A stretch of DNA of 64,000 bases from an uncultured Bacteroidales bacterium (GCA_947303395.1 CAMYYD010000002.1:80142-144141); one strand, 5' to 3'; positions 44,364 through 53,796 are shown, numbered from the stretch's first letter. Notes: generated from the sequence alone by a model not told the origin. Numbers and translations: made by a program.

Positions 44364-45785
44364 TTACAAAATTAACCAAACTTCACTTGGACCACGCATG
44401 TAAATCGTGCCCTCGATATTATAATTATTTCTCAGATATGACTGCAAACCAGTGAGATAATCCTGAGTATCGACACGTTGGATAGCGCCACGGCGGCCAG
44501 TCTTTGTCAAAGGAATCATCACCTGATTGAATGTCAAGACATTAGGTGTGATTGTTCTGGTCGGGTTGTTATCGACTGTATTATCCTGCAGCCAGTAATA
44601 AATGATATCGCCGAGAGTTGTCTGTTCGCCTTCAAACATGAAAGTATCTTTCAAGAGGTTGTATTCCGAGTTGTCGGTTCTCTTGATTTTCACTGTAATC
44701 TGACGACCATTCTTTGACATGCTTGCGAATTCATCCTGAAGTTTTTTGCAGAACATATCCATGTGGTTGAGCACTGCTTCTTCAAGTAAAGTGTTGACTG
44801 TAGCTGAATTAGATGGTTTTCCATCGCCATGAGCATGAGCTATTTCTCTTGCGTTGGCACTTACATCGACTGCTCTCATGTTAAATGTGATGTAACGACC
44901 CATACCTTTTTCCATCACTTCAAAGTCAAGGTCAACGATGAAATCGACGTTTGCGGTACGTTTGATGCGGTCGATTGGTGACTCGGCGATAGCTCCATCG
45001 AGACCATAATCATCACCTACCAATGAATTTTCTTGGTCTTCTTGCTTCATACTCTTGAGAAGGAACTCAAGACTCTGAGTTTCAAAGCCTTTGTTTTTGA
45101 AAATATCATTCAGCGAGGCAATCACGAGACGCAAATCACGGCTGTCTTCCCTTCCAAAAATGTCGTAGTTGACGATAGTCTGAGTCTTACCGTTTTCGTC
45201 TTTCCATTGTTGGACATAGCCCATCTCGTTGCAATACACGTCGGAAGGAACAACCATAAGCATCGGTTTGGCATATTTGCCAGCCTCAGTGTTTTTAACT
45301 GCTTCGGCATAACCCTTATCCTGCATATATTTCACGAGTTCATCGTAAAGAACCTGAACATCAACGGAAACATCGTATGCCTTACCATTTTTCACAGATT
45401 GTGGATTACCTGTTTTGTTGATGAAGCGGTGATACTGTCCTCCTGGTGTCTTTTTTGTAGGCAAAGCAAGAAAACCTTCAAAGAATGCGAGGTTCTCCTC
45501 TGCTTTTGCATAAGACACGATAGCTGGAGTAGCTTTTGTGTTGCCAGATGCGGTGATTCCGCGGAAGAGGCAAGCCGCAACAGCGTCGCGTTTAGCCATC
45601 TCAACGCCTTCGGTAGCATCCTTGGCTGTTGTTGTCACTGTAAAAACTTTGGTTCCGTCCTGTCCTACTCCGATATATTGAACTTCATACTGTTGGTCGA
45701 GGACAGAGCGTTTTTCATTCTGTTTCTGAGCGAATGCAGAATTTGCCAGAATCAACAGAGCGAGTATTTGAACAAATCTTTTCAT
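44364..45785 (-). CDS. DUF6175-like exported protein, copy 1
   Basis: 473 residues. Signal peptide (NSAFAQ), an N-terminal domain with VTTTAKDATEGVEMAKRDAV, and a middle part with MVVPSDVYCNEMGYVQQWKDENG, GREDSRDLRLVIASLND and LEFLLKSMKQED. These resemble CsgG/TolB-like folds found in DUF6175 proteins. The paralogue at 46911-48332 has the same length and order, with frequent identity (for example YWLQDNT, DNNPTR, TPNVLTF). A porin or scaffold role is only a guess. Confidence 0.72.
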   Translation of the reverse strand: MKRFVQILALLILANSAFAQKQNEKRSVLDQQYEVQYIGVGQDGTKVFTVTTTAKDATEGVEMAKRDAVAACLFRGITASGNTKATPAIVSYAKAEENLAFFEGFLALPTKKTPGGQYHRFINKTGNPQSVKNGKAYDVSVDVQVLYDELVKYMQDKGYAEAVKNTEAGKYAKPMLMVVPSDVYCNEMGYVQQWKDENGKTQTIVNYDIFGREDSRDLRLVIASLNDIFKNKGFETQSLEFLLKSMKQEDQENSLVGDDYGLDGAIAESPIDRIKRTANVDFIVDLDFEVMEKGMGRYITFNMRAVDVSANAREIAHAHGDGKPSNSATVNTLLEEAVLNHMDMFCKKLQDEFASMSKNGRQITVKIKRTDNSEYNLLKDTFMFEGEQTTLGDIIYYWLQDNTVDNNPTRTITPNVLTFNQVMIPLTKTGRRGAIQRVDTQDYLTGLQSYLRNNYNIEGTIYMRGPSEVWLIL

Positions 45786-45800
45786 ATTTCAATTATTTTA

Positions 45801-46406
45801 TTATTTCCAAGTAATTGGCACATTCTTCATTTCGATGCGGCAGTTTTCTATGTTAAAACTAATCACCGGCATGACCTTTGTCTTTGTATGGTCAATATTT
45901 CCAGGGATAGTCACAACATATTTAACCGGGACATCGGTTATCATATCATAAGTACTTGTAGTACCCCAATATGTAGAATTATGCGAAATACCTTCACAAT
46001 CGTACGAAATGAAATCACGTCCGACAGAAACATTTTTATTCATTCCATGATTTGTGATTTTTGCGGTAAGCTTCACTGTTTGTGCACCTTTACTGCCAAT
46101 CAAAGAAATAAATTCAAATTCGTAAGTATCCTCACAAGCATTAGATATGGTCATCTCTTTTGATGATTTAGGCTGTTCCTTAACCACTTTTGGTTCTTGC
46201 TCTTTTGGAGCAGGAGCTACTGCCTGTGGAGCTTCTTTTTCCGCACTTTTCTTACGGTTGATTTTCTTTTCTCTTTTGGTTGTATTGTCTCTTGCTTTGA
46301 GAGTTTGCTGCTCAAACGGGTCATTCGACTGTGCGCAAGCTATTTCCGGCACTGCCGAAATAAACATAAAAGCGATTAAAAAATAGATTAACTTCTTCAT
46401 ATTCAA
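45801..46406 (-). CDS. Exported protein with Lys/Pro-rich linker and beta domain, 201 residues
   Basis: Signal peptide (ends IACAQS), then a linker rich in Lys, Glu and Pro (about 38-85; APAPKEQEPKVVKEQPK) and a C-terminal beta domain of about 110 residues. That domain is homologous to the whole mature part of the next lipoprotein (46420-46887); shared blocks are NxCE...FISLIG, FNIENCRIEMKNVPITWK and SVGRDFISYDCEG. Likely a tandem duplicate that gained a linker. Confidence 0.72.
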   Translation of the reverse strand: MNMKKLIYFLIAFMFISAVPEIACAQSNDPFEQQTLKARDNTTKREKKINRKKSAEKEAPQAVAPAPKEQEPKVVKEQPKSSKEMTISNACEDTYEFEFISLIGSKGAQTVKLTAKITNHGMNKNVSVGRDFISYDCEGISHNSTYWGTTSTYDMITDVPVKYVVTIPGNIDHTKTKVMPVISFNIENCRIEMKNVPITWK

Positions 46407-46419
46407 TAGATTTTAATTA

Positions 46420-46887
46420 TTATTTATTTTCTTTGTCAATCTTTTTCCAAATAATCGGGACGTTTCTCAATTCGATGCGGCAGTTGTCGATATCGAAAGC
46501 TATCACTGACAACTTTTTCACTTTCTTAGGCAGGACTTTCCCCTGCAATTCAATTGAGAAATTGATTTTTTTATCAGTTCTAGCATCAAAACTCTGAGTT
46601 CTTGACGCGCCATGTTGGACACCTTCAGTATCATAGCAAACAAAATTACCGCCGACACGAATATCTTTATTCACATTTCTGTTTATAAAACGGCAGTTGA
46701 GAACCATCGTCTGCTCTTCTTTATCTCCTATCAGGGAAATAAGTTTGAAATCAATATCTTCGCCCTCACATGGGTTACTGATTTGAATATCTTTGTTAGA
46801 ATACTTGATTTTCTGATAAATCGTACCGCATGACGATGTCAGCAAAATTATCAGCGCAAATCCTAAAAGTAAACTTAGTCTCTTCAT
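46420..46887 (-). CDS. Small lipoprotein, 155 residues, paralogue of the linker protein
   Basis: Lipobox TSSC (LLTSSCGTIYQKIKY). The mature domain (NPCEGEDIDFKLISLIGDKE...DIDNCRIELRNVPIIWKK) matches the C-terminal domain of the neighbouring 201-residue protein. It carries the lipid anchor, while the neighbour has a free signal peptide and linker. Function unknown. Confidence 0.75.
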   Translation of the reverse strand: MKRLSLLLGFALIILLTSSCGTIYQKIKYSNKDIQISNPCEGEDIDFKLISLIGDKEEQTMVLNCRFINRNVNKDIRVGGNFVCYDTEGVQHGASRTQSFDARTDKKINFSIELQGKVLPKKVKKLSVIAFDIDNCRIELRNVPIIWKKIDKENK

Positions 46888-46910
46888 ATAACTTATTTTA
46901 TATCAATAAT

Positions 46911-48332
46911 TTACAATATCAACCATGCTTCACCGGGACCTCTCATATAGATAGTGCTTTCAATGTTGAAATTATCAAAGAGATATTCCTGAAGCTGTGT
47001 CACGTATTCATTTGAGTCTAGACGACGCACCGCGCCCTGTCTGTTTTTCATTGTCATCGGTATCATCACCTGACTGAATGTCAACACATTAGGTGTAATG
47101 TTTCGTGTCGGGTTGTTATCGAGAGTGTTGTCCTGCAGCCAATAATAGATAATGTCGCACAATTTCGTCAATTTGCCGTCAACCAAGTATTTCGACTTTT
47201 GGAAATCGCAGTTAGACTTATCAGTTCTCTTGATTTTCACTGTGATACGATGGCCATCGGTCTCCATTTTCTTATAATGGTTCTGGATTTTGTCGCAAAA
47301 ATCGTCAACGTAGTTGATAACCGCCTCTTCGAGCAAAGTGTTTATTGTAGCTACCCTCGAAGGACGACCATCACCGTATGCATGAGCAATTTCCACAGCG
47401 TTAGAGCAAGGATCGACAGCGCGCATATTGAATGCCACATAACGATAGTCATCGATTTCATACAATGAGAAGTCAAGGTCGACAATAAAATCAACATTGG
47501 CGACACGTTTGATACGGTCAAGCGGCGATTCTTTGACAGTGCCATTAAGTCCGTAATCATTCCCGATGAATGCGTTTTCATCGTTTTCCATGGAAAGACT
47601 CTTCAGCAGAAATTCAAGACTTATTGTCTCGAACCCGCGTGAAGCGAAAATCTCATTCAAGGAAGAAATCACGAGGCGAAGGTCGCGGCTGTCCTCTCTT
47701 CCGAAGATGTTGTAATCAGGGATGACCTGCACTTTACCGGTTTCGTCTTTCCATTTCTGGACAAAATCCATCTCTGTGCAATAAACATCAGCCGGAACAA
47801 CCATAATTACAGGCTTGAGGTATTTTCCAGTCACCGTTTCTTGCGGTTTCTCAGCAAAGCCCTTATCCTGCATATATTGCAGAAGATTGTCGTAAAGAAC
47901 CTGTACGTCGATTATTGCATCGACGCCATAATCGAGTTCTCTTACATCAGTATCGTATGATTTTGCGACGTATCTCGCATATTTGCCAACAACTCTACTT
48001 GAGGTCGGAATCTTAAGAAAATCAACAAAATAAGCTTCATTATTCTCAACAACGCTTTCTTTTACTATGGCTGGCATAGGTCGAGTTTTGGTTGAAGCCG
48101 GCAGTCCGCGCAGCAAACACACAGCCACAGCGTCACGTTGAGCTATCTCATGAGCTTCTTCCAGCGTATTTGCTATGATTCTCATTTCAATTATCTTCGA
48201 TCCTTTGGGACCGACACCGCCAATACGAACGTCAAACTGAGCATTCAGAATGTTGTTAGCATCCCTGTTCTGCGCTATTGACACATTCGCTAAAGCAATG
48301 ATTAGAAATAATATAACAGATAACTTCCTCAA
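46911..48332 (-). CDS. DUF6175-like exported protein, copy 2
   Basis: 473 residues, first gene of the exported-protein operon. It aligns end to end with copy 1 (44364-45785): MVVPADVYCTEMDFVQKWKDE, GREDSRDLRLVISSLNE, DYGLNGTVKESPLDRI and YWLQDNTLDNNPTR. The signal peptide ends at VSIAQ. The start is a TTG codon (complement of 48330-48332); no ATG is available in frame nearby. A -7 box (TAAATTTG) lies 19 bp upstream. Confidence 0.75.
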   Translation of the reverse strand: MRKLSVILFLIIALANVSIAQNRDANNILNAQFDVRIGGVGPKGSKIIEMRIIANTLEEAHEIAQRDAVAVCLLRGLPASTKTRPMPAIVKESVVENNEAYFVDFLKIPTSSRVVGKYARYVAKSYDTDVRELDYGVDAIIDVQVLYDNLLQYMQDKGFAEKPQETVTGKYLKPVIMVVPADVYCTEMDFVQKWKDETGKVQVIPDYNIFGREDSRDLRLVISSLNEIFASRGFETISLEFLLKSLSMENDENAFIGNDYGLNGTVKESPLDRIKRVANVDFIVDLDFSLYEIDDYRYVAFNMRAVDPCSNAVEIAHAYGDGRPSRVATINTLLEEAVINYVDDFCDKIQNHYKKMETDGHRITVKIKRTDKSNCDFQKSKYLVDGKLTKLCDIIYYWLQDNTLDNNPTRNITPNVLTFSQVMIPMTMKNRQGAVRRLDSNEYVTQLQEYLFDNFNIESTIYMRGPGEAWLIL

Positions 48333-48351
48333 TGTAAGAATTTTTAACGTG

Positions 48352-48359
48352 CAAATTTA
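48352..48359 (-). promoter_or_regulatory. -7 box of the exported-protein operon
   Basis: The minus strand reads TAAATTTG. It drives the run of minus-strand genes from 48332 downwards. No clear -33 element is seen. Confidence 0.5.
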
Positions 48360-48394
48360 AATATAATTTAAATACAAAGCAAGAAAAATAATTT

Positions 48395-49159
48395 CTATAG
48401 CACAAACTTAGTAATCTCCTGATTTGGCTCGAGTTCAACAGGTTCCTTGCCGTATTGGAAAATCATCATTTTCTTGCCACCTTTGAGGAAATATTTGTCA
48501 CCGACAACCCAAATTGCCGTCGCTTCGCGCAAACCAACGACTTTCATTTCCTGGCGCACTGCGAGGTATTCGTTGATACGATCCTGACGGGTCTCGCCGC
48601 CATGTTTTATCATCTTGTCGATTTCAGGATGCGGGTCGAGGTAATGAGGATTGATCTGGAACGGTATGAGATTCAATGTGTTAAAACTTGCCGGTTGTAC
48701 GATTGGCATATCGTTTGTTGTGCACAATGTCGGACATGCGATGTTAGATCCGGCGCTCCATCCGATATAAGGCGTGCCGTTGTTTGCGCATTCGGCGATA
48801 GCCTGCATCAGACCGAATTTATGCAGCTCTGCCACGAGATGGAATGTATTTCCGCCACCAACCACGATGCAGTCGGCAGTCTTCACGAGACCGACTTTAT
48901 CTTCAACTTCGTGAACCGAGACGAACTTTTTCACGCCTAGTTTTTCATTGAAAACCTTCTTAACTTTCTCAGTATAAGCGTCATAGCTCTTCGGATATGG
49001 GTTGCCGCCGATGAAAACACCTGCGAATGGAACGAAAGCAACTTTGCTATCTGCGCCGAGTTTGTTTTTGTCGAAAAACTGTTCGAGCTGGGTCATTGCC
49101 CAAGCTAAGTATGTCTCACCAAAATTAGTGGAATTGCTGATTAAAAGTAAATTTCTCAT
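48395..49159 (-). CDS. pepE: Dipeptidase E (peptidase S51)
   Basis: 254 residues. Catalytic Ser in GWSAGSN, and VVGGGNTFHLVAEL and NPHYLDPHPEID, typical of peptidase S51. PepE hydrolyses dipeptides with N-terminal Asp. The start ATG gives MRNLLLISNST, the family's usual start. It is cytoplasmic and not obviously linked with the genes around it. Confidence 0.93.
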   Translation of the reverse strand: MRNLLLISNSTNFGETYLAWAMTQLEQFFDKNKLGADSKVAFVPFAGVFIGGNPYPKSYDAYTEKVKKVFNEKLGVKKFVSVHEVEDKVGLVKTADCIVVGGGNTFHLVAELHKFGLMQAIAECANNGTPYIGWSAGSNIACPTLCTTNDMPIVQPASFNTLNLIPFQINPHYLDPHPEIDKMIKHGGETRQDRINEYLAVRQEMKVVGLREATAIWVVGDKYFLKGGKKMMIFQYGKEPVELEPNQEITKFVL

Positions 49160-49198
49160 ATTTTAACGTTTAAATTTTCTACAAAATTAAAAATTATT

Positions 49199-49229
49199 TT
49201 GATACGAAATGAATTTTGATATAATTTTG
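49199..49229 (+). promoter_or_regulatory. Promoter of the GH97 gene
   Basis: TTG at 49199-49201 and TAATTTTG at 49222-49229, spacing 20 bp, followed by an approximately 15-nt leader. Confidence 0.65.
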
Positions 49230-49251
49230 TGATGATTTAAAATTTAGAACT

Positions 49252-51258
49252 ATGAAGAAATTAGTTTTTTTGTTAGCAGTATTTTGTGGTGTTAATATGA
49301 CTTATGGGGCAAATAAGTCCAATATTGTTGAATACGAGTTAAAGTCACCGAATAAGAAGATTGAAATAAAGATTAGTGTTGGAAACGAAGTGAACTATTC
49401 GGTAAAACACGGAAACACAGTTATTATTGACAATTCTCCGATTTCAATGGAACTGGGTGATGGAACTATTTTAGGACAAATAGGATTAATAAAGAATGTG
49501 AAGAAGAGCTCTGTTAATGAAGTAATTGATGCCAATTTTTATAAGAAATCAAAAGTTATAAATGATTATAATGAATTGATTATCAATTTTAAAGGCAATT
49601 ATAAATTAACGTTCAGAGCTTTTGACGACGGGGTGGCATATCGTTTCTCGACGAGTTTCAAAAAACCGATTATTGTGAAGAAAGAGAACGTAAATTATTG
49701 TTTTGACGATGATTACGTGGCATATATTCCGTATGTGAATGCAAGAAAAGGCGACGGCAATTTTCTCACACAACAGTTTTTCACATCATTTGAAAGCCAA
49801 TATACGATTGATTCGATTTCGAAGATGGACACAGAACGCATTGCTTTCACACCTTTATTAATATGTTTGAAAGATGGCAAGAAAGTGGTCATTGTGGAAT
49901 CGGATTTGGAAGATTATCCTGGAACTTTCTTCAGAAAAGGCGAAGGAAACAGCCTTGAAGCAGTGCAGGCGACATATCCTAAAGTTGAAGAACAAGGCGG
50001 ACATAATATGCTGCAAATGGTAGTGAAAGAAAGAGAAAACTACGTTGCGAAAGTCAATGGAACGCGCAATTTCCCATGGAGAGCCATGGTGATTTCGGAG
50101 AACGACGCCGAGTTGATGGACAGCGACATGGTTTACAAACTAGCCTCGCCATCGAGAGTTGATAATGTGAGTTGGATTAAACCTGGGAAAGTGGCATGGG
50201 ATTGGTGGAACAACTGGAATATCTGGGGCGTGGATTTCAAAGCAGGCATCAACAACGACACCTATAAATATTATATCGATTTCGCATCGAAAAACGGCAT
50301 TGAATATGTGATTTTGGACGAAGGATGGGCGGTGAACAAACAAGCTGATTTGTTTCAAGTAGTCCCTGAAATCAATCTTGAAGAACTCGTTGCTTATGCA
50401 AATGACAGAAACGTCGGATTGGTGCTTTGGGCTGGATATTATGCCATTGACAGAGACATGGAACATGTGTGCAAGCATTACAGCGAGATGGGAATCAAGG
50501 GGTTCAAAGTCGATTTTATGGACCGCGACGACCAGAAAGTTGTTGATTTCTATTACAGAATGGCAGCGATGGCAGCGAAATATCATTTATTCGTTGATTT
50601 TCATGGCGCTTACAAGCCAACGGGGTTGAGCCGCACCTACCCTAACGTGTTGAATTTCGAGGGCGTTTACGGTCTTGAGCAGTCGAAATGGGACGATGAA
50701 CTCAACCAAGTGAATTATGAATGTATGATTCCTTACATCAGACAGGTGGCCGGTAATTTGGATTACACTCAAGGTGCGATGGATAACGCAACGAAATATC
50801 ATTTCAGAGCCATTTACACTAACCCAATGAGCCAAGGAACACGATGCAGACAACTCGCTGAGTATGTGATATTTGAGTCGCCGTTCAACATGCTGTGCGA
50901 CAGTCCGACAAAGTACATGCAGAATCAGGAATGCGTAGATTTCATAGCGAAGGTGCCGACGGTGTGGGACGAGACTGTTGCATTGGACGGAAAACTCGGT
51001 GAATATGCAGTGATTGCAAGACGTTCAGGAGAAACGTGGTATATTGGGGCGATAACGAATTGGAAAGAGAGGACGGTGGAGATTGATTTGAGTAAGCTTG
51101 ATAGGACTAATGGAACAAATAGGACTAGTAAGATTTATATGGATGGGGTGAATGCGAATCGTTTTGCTAAGGATTACAAAATAATAGAGAAAGAGATAAA
51201 AGATAACAAAATTGTGATGGAGATGAAGAGTGGCGGAGGCACAGTAATTATTTTATAG
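49252..51258 (+). CDS. Glycoside hydrolase family 97 enzyme
   Basis: 668 residues. Signal peptide (ends MTYGA). N-terminal beta-sandwich (SPNKKIEIKISVGNEVNYSV), then a (beta/alpha)8 barrel with WDWWNNWNIWGVD, EYVILDEGW and GIKGFKVDFMDRDDQ, and a C-terminal beta domain. GH97 enzymes are calcium-dependent alpha-glycosidases. The Asp-containing KVDFMDRDDQ segment is the pattern I associate with retaining (alpha-galactosidase-type) members, rather than inverting SusB-type ones. There is no SusC/SusD pair around it, so it is not part of a local polysaccharide locus. Confidence 0.93.
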   Translation: MKKLVFLLAVFCGVNMTYGANKSNIVEYELKSPNKKIEIKISVGNEVNYSVKHGNTVIIDNSPISMELGDGTILGQIGLIKNVKKSSVNEVIDANFYKKSKVINDYNELIINFKGNYKLTFRAFDDGVAYRFSTSFKKPIIVKKENVNYCFDDDYVAYIPYVNARKGDGNFLTQQFFTSFESQYTIDSISKMDTERIAFTPLLICLKDGKKVVIVESDLEDYPGTFFRKGEGNSLEAVQATYPKVEEQGGHNMLQMVVKERENYVAKVNGTRNFPWRAMVISENDAELMDSDMVYKLASPSRVDNVSWIKPGKVAWDWWNNWNIWGVDFKAGINNDTYKYYIDFASKNGIEYVILDEGWAVNKQADLFQVVPEINLEELVAYANDRNVGLVLWAGYYAIDRDMEHVCKHYSEMGIKGFKVDFMDRDDQKVVDFYYRMAAMAAKYHLFVDFHGAYKPTGLSRTYPNVLNFEGVYGLEQSKWDDELNQVNYECMIPYIRQVAGNLDYTQGAMDNATKYHFRAIYTNPMSQGTRCRQLAEYVIFESPFNMLCDSPTKYMQNQECVDFIAKVPTVWDETVALDGKLGEYAVIARRSGETWYIGAITNWKERTVEIDLSKLDRTNGTNRTSKIYMDGVNANRFAKDYKIIEKEIKDNKIVMEMKSGGGTVIIL

Positions 51259-51319
51259 TTAATCAGTTGTTCAGTTAGTCAGTTTGACAGAACAACTGAA
51301 CAACTGACTAACTGAACAA
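51259..51319. repeat. Palindromic TCAGTTGTTCAGTTA repeat between GH97 and truA
   Basis: TTAATCAGTTGTTCAGTTAG is mirrored by CTAACTGAACAACT about 20 bp later, forming a long hairpin. It sits between convergent genes. The same sequence family occurs at 52899-52963 and 53812-53894. Confidence 0.75.
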
Positions 51320-52048
51320 CTAATAAGTGACTTCTTCTAGGAAAAGGGCGTGAGCAGGCATCGAGGTGCCGGCAGAGCAGCGGTCTTTTTGTTCGATGAT
51401 GTTTCTGAAACCTTCCAATGAGAGTTTCCCCTTCCCTACTTCGAGAAGCGTGCCGACAATGGCCCGGACCATGTTACGCAAAAAACGATCGGCTGTGATG
51501 CGAAAAACAAGCAGGTCGTTCTGTTCGAACCAGCGGGCTTCCATTATTTTGCAGTTGTTGGTCTTGACTTGGGTATGAAGCTTGGAAAAACTCGTAAAAT
51601 CCTGATATTCAAAGAGTATCTTAGCGGCTTCGTTCATCTTTTCGACATCGAGAGGGCCATAAATATATAAGGAGTCGTCGGTGTGGAAAGGATTTTTTGT
51701 GCGAGTGAAGTAATAATGATATGTGCGTGACTTCGCATCGAAGCGAGCGTGGAGGTATGGGTCTACTTGCCAGCAGCGATATACGACGATGTCTTCCGGA
51801 AGAAACATATTCAGTTGATTCACAAACACTTCCAGATTCTCAATCGGTTCGCTTTCAAAATGCGCATAGAAATTGCGCGCGTTAACGCCAGTATCGGTGC
51901 GACCGCATCCGGTGACGGAAATAGTCTGTTTCAGTTTGAGGCTGATACATTTTTCGAGTACTTCCTGCACAGTAACATCGCCCGGTTGGATTTGCCAGCC
52001 GTGATAAGCTTTTCCGTTATACGCCAGATGTAAAAAATACCTGTTCAT
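51320..52048 (-). CDS. truA: tRNA pseudouridine synthase A
   Basis: 242 residues. The catalytic Asp is in GCGRTDTGVNARNF, followed by HARFDAKSRTYHYYF and FRITADRFLRNMVRAIVGTLLEVG, all typical of TruA. It makes pseudouridine at positions 38-40 of tRNAs. A -7 box (TAATTTTG, minus 52066-52073) lies upstream. Confidence 0.96.
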   Translation of the reverse strand: MNRYFLHLAYNGKAYHGWQIQPGDVTVQEVLEKCISLKLKQTISVTGCGRTDTGVNARNFYAHFESEPIENLEVFVNQLNMFLPEDIVVYRCWQVDPYLHARFDAKSRTYHYYFTRTKNPFHTDDSLYIYGPLDVEKMNEAAKILFEYQDFTSFSKLHTQVKTNNCKIMEARWFEQNDLLVFRITADRFLRNMVRAIVGTLLEVGKGKLSLEGFRNIIEQKDRCSAGTSMPAHALFLEEVTY

Positions 52049-52065
52049 AAGATTTTTTCGTCATG

Positions 52066-52073
52066 CAAAATTA
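52066..52073 (-). promoter_or_regulatory. -7 box of truA
   Basis: The minus strand reads TAATTTTG, 17 bp before the start codon. No -33 TTG at the usual distance. Confidence 0.45.
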
Positions 52074-52092
52074 AAAAAAATGAACGAAAGAC

Positions 52093-52123
52093 TTGCATTA
52101 TTGAAAAATTATTTTTACCTTTG
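52093..52123 (+). promoter_or_regulatory. Promoter of aat
   Basis: TTG at 52093-52095 and TACCTTTG at 52116-52123, spacing 20 bp. It is divergent from the truA -7 box. Confidence 0.65.
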
Positions 52124-52154
52124 TCGTGAAATTTAACCTCAAAATCGTAAAGCC

Positions 52155-52898
52155 ATGCCAATATACATGCTAAAAGACGAGGTATATGATTTTCCGCCTG
52201 TCAGTCAAGCGACAAAAGACGGATTACTTGCGATTGGCGGAGATTTATCGCCCGAGAGGTTGCTCGTCGCCTATTCATCGGGGATTTTCCCATGGTATTC
52301 AGAAGGTGAACCTATTTTATGGTGGGCGCTTGACCCAAGAATGGTGCTCAAACCGGCTGATTTGAAAGTAACCAAATCGTTATGGAAAACGATAGAATCG
52401 AACAAATATTCATGTTCGTTTGACGCTGATTTTGAAGGAGTTATAAGAGCATGTGCCACAGTACCGCGTACCGACGAGCAGCTTGAGGACGAGGAAGACA
52501 AAGACGAGCCGAGTCCGTGGATCAGTGAGGACATGATTGCGGCATATTGCGAGTTACATGAGACGGGATTTGCGCATTCTGTTGAGGTTTATCAAGACAA
52601 TGAGCTTGTTGGGGGACTATATGGAGTCGCAATCGGCAAAGTTTTCTGTGCGGAGTCGATGTTCCACACCAAGACAGACGCATCGAAGGTAGCGCTGTAT
52701 AACTTATGTCAGTTTTTGATTAGAAACGGCTTCGAACTCATTGACGCTCAACAGGAAACAGGACATATGCGCAGAATGGGCGCGGCACCGATTCCGAGAA
52801 AGGAGTTTATGAAGATGCTGAAGGGGCTCGTGAATGAGATGAGTTTAGTGGGAAACTGGGGTGACGGAAGCGCGGAAATGTTGAAGTTAGAAGTTTGA
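52155..52898 (+). CDS. aat: Leucyl/phenylalanyl-tRNA-protein transferase
   Basis: 247 residues. LLAIGGDLSPERLLVAYSSGIFPW, WWALDPRMVL and GLYGVAIGKVFCAESMFH are typical of Aat. It adds Leu or Phe to the N-terminus of proteins with Arg or Lys ends for the N-end rule pathway. An acidic insert (EQLEDEEDKDEPSPW) is longer than usual. Monocistronic. Confidence 0.95.
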   Translation: MPIYMLKDEVYDFPPVSQATKDGLLAIGGDLSPERLLVAYSSGIFPWYSEGEPILWWALDPRMVLKPADLKVTKSLWKTIESNKYSCSFDADFEGVIRACATVPRTDEQLEDEEDKDEPSPWISEDMIAAYCELHETGFAHSVEVYQDNELVGGLYGVAIGKVFCAESMFHTKTDASKVALYNLCQFLIRNGFELIDAQQETGHMRRMGAAPIPRKEFMKMLKGLVNEMSLVGNWGDGSAEMLKLEV

Positions 52899-52963
52899 AG
52901 TTAATCAGTTGTTCAGTTAACTGACTAACTAACTAACTGATTAACTGAACAACTGAATAACTA
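52899..52963. repeat. Palindromic TCAGTTGTTCAGTTA repeat between aat and kdsA
   Basis: TTAATCAGTTGTTCAGTTAA is followed by four CTAACT/CTGACT-type heptads and then TTAACTGAACAACTGAATAA, the reverse complement. It fills the entire gap between the two convergent genes and could act as a bidirectional terminator. Confidence 0.75.
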
Positions 52964-53779
52964 TTATAACGCTTCTTTGATTTTTACGAGTTTTGTCAAG
53001 AGGGTTTCGACAAGGTCGAGGCGGAGCATGTTGGCACCGTCTGATTTGGCGACAGCCGGGTTTGGATGAGTTTCCATAAAGAGACCATCGGCACCCACGG
53101 CGATTGCTGCTTTCGAGATGAGTTCGATAAGTTCAGGCTTGCCACCAGTAACACCACCCGTTTGGTTAGGCTGTTGCAGTGAATGCGTGACGTCCATGAT
53201 AACCGGGACGTTATTTTTCTGCATGTCGTAGATGTTGCGATAGTCGACGACAAGATCCTGATAACCGAAGAAATTGCCCCTATCCGTGAGCATAATACGC
53301 TGATTGCCAGATTGTTGCACTTTTTCTACTGCAAAACGCATCGATTCTCCAGATAAGAACTGACCTTTTTTAATATTTACTATTTTTCCTGTTTTCGCTG
53401 CAGCGATGAGAAGATCTGTCTGGCGGCAAAGGAATGCCGGAATTTGCAGGATATCTACGTATTCGGCAGCCATTGCAGCCTCTTCACAAGAATGGATATC
53501 CGTGACAACTGGGACGTCAAATTCCTTTGAGATATTTTTAAGCACATTGAGAGCTTTCTCATCCCCTATCCCCTGAAACGAGTCGAGGCGCGAGCGGTTT
53601 GCCTTGCGATAAGAACCTTTGAAAACGAAAGGAATATCGAGGCCTTTGGTAATTTTTACCAACGTCTCTGCAATTTTGAACGGTGATTTCTCATCCTCGA
53701 TTACACATGGACCGGCGAGGAGGAAAAAGCGGTTCGACTTCAGATTTTTCAGAAACGGATAGTTGCTTAATGTGAACAT
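52964..53779 (-). CDS. kdsA: 3-deoxy-8-phosphooctulonate synthase
   Basis: 271 residues from ATG 53779. AGPCVIEDE, FKGSYRKANRSRLDSFQGIG, TDIHSCEEA, DILQIPAFLCRQTDLL and MDVTHSLQQPN are typical KdsA motifs. It condenses PEP with arabinose-5-phosphate for the KDO of lipopolysaccharide. The longer frame (to 53845) would start inside the palindromic repeat and upstream of the -7 box, so it is rejected. Confidence 0.96.
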   Translation of the reverse strand: MFTLSNYPFLKNLKSNRFFLLAGPCVIEDEKSPFKIAETLVKITKGLDIPFVFKGSYRKANRSRLDSFQGIGDEKALNVLKNISKEFDVPVVTDIHSCEEAAMAAEYVDILQIPAFLCRQTDLLIAAAKTGKIVNIKKGQFLSGESMRFAVEKVQQSGNQRIMLTDRGNFFGYQDLVVDYRNIYDMQKNNVPVIMDVTHSLQQPNQTGGVTGGKPELIELISKAAIAVGADGLFMETHPNPAVAKSDGANMLRLDLVETLLTKLVKIKEAL

Positions 53780-53796
53780 CGTTTTAATTTTTTTTG

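Noticed and set aside
45033-46163. Open frame of 376 codons on the plus strand opposite the DUF6175-like operon
   Set aside because: It spans two real genes on the minus strand and their junction, has an odd Cys/Phe/His-rich composition and no promoter.
49252-51258. Polysaccharide utilisation locus around the GH97 enzyme
   Set aside because: No SusC/SusD pair or regulator nearby; neighbours are pepE and truA.
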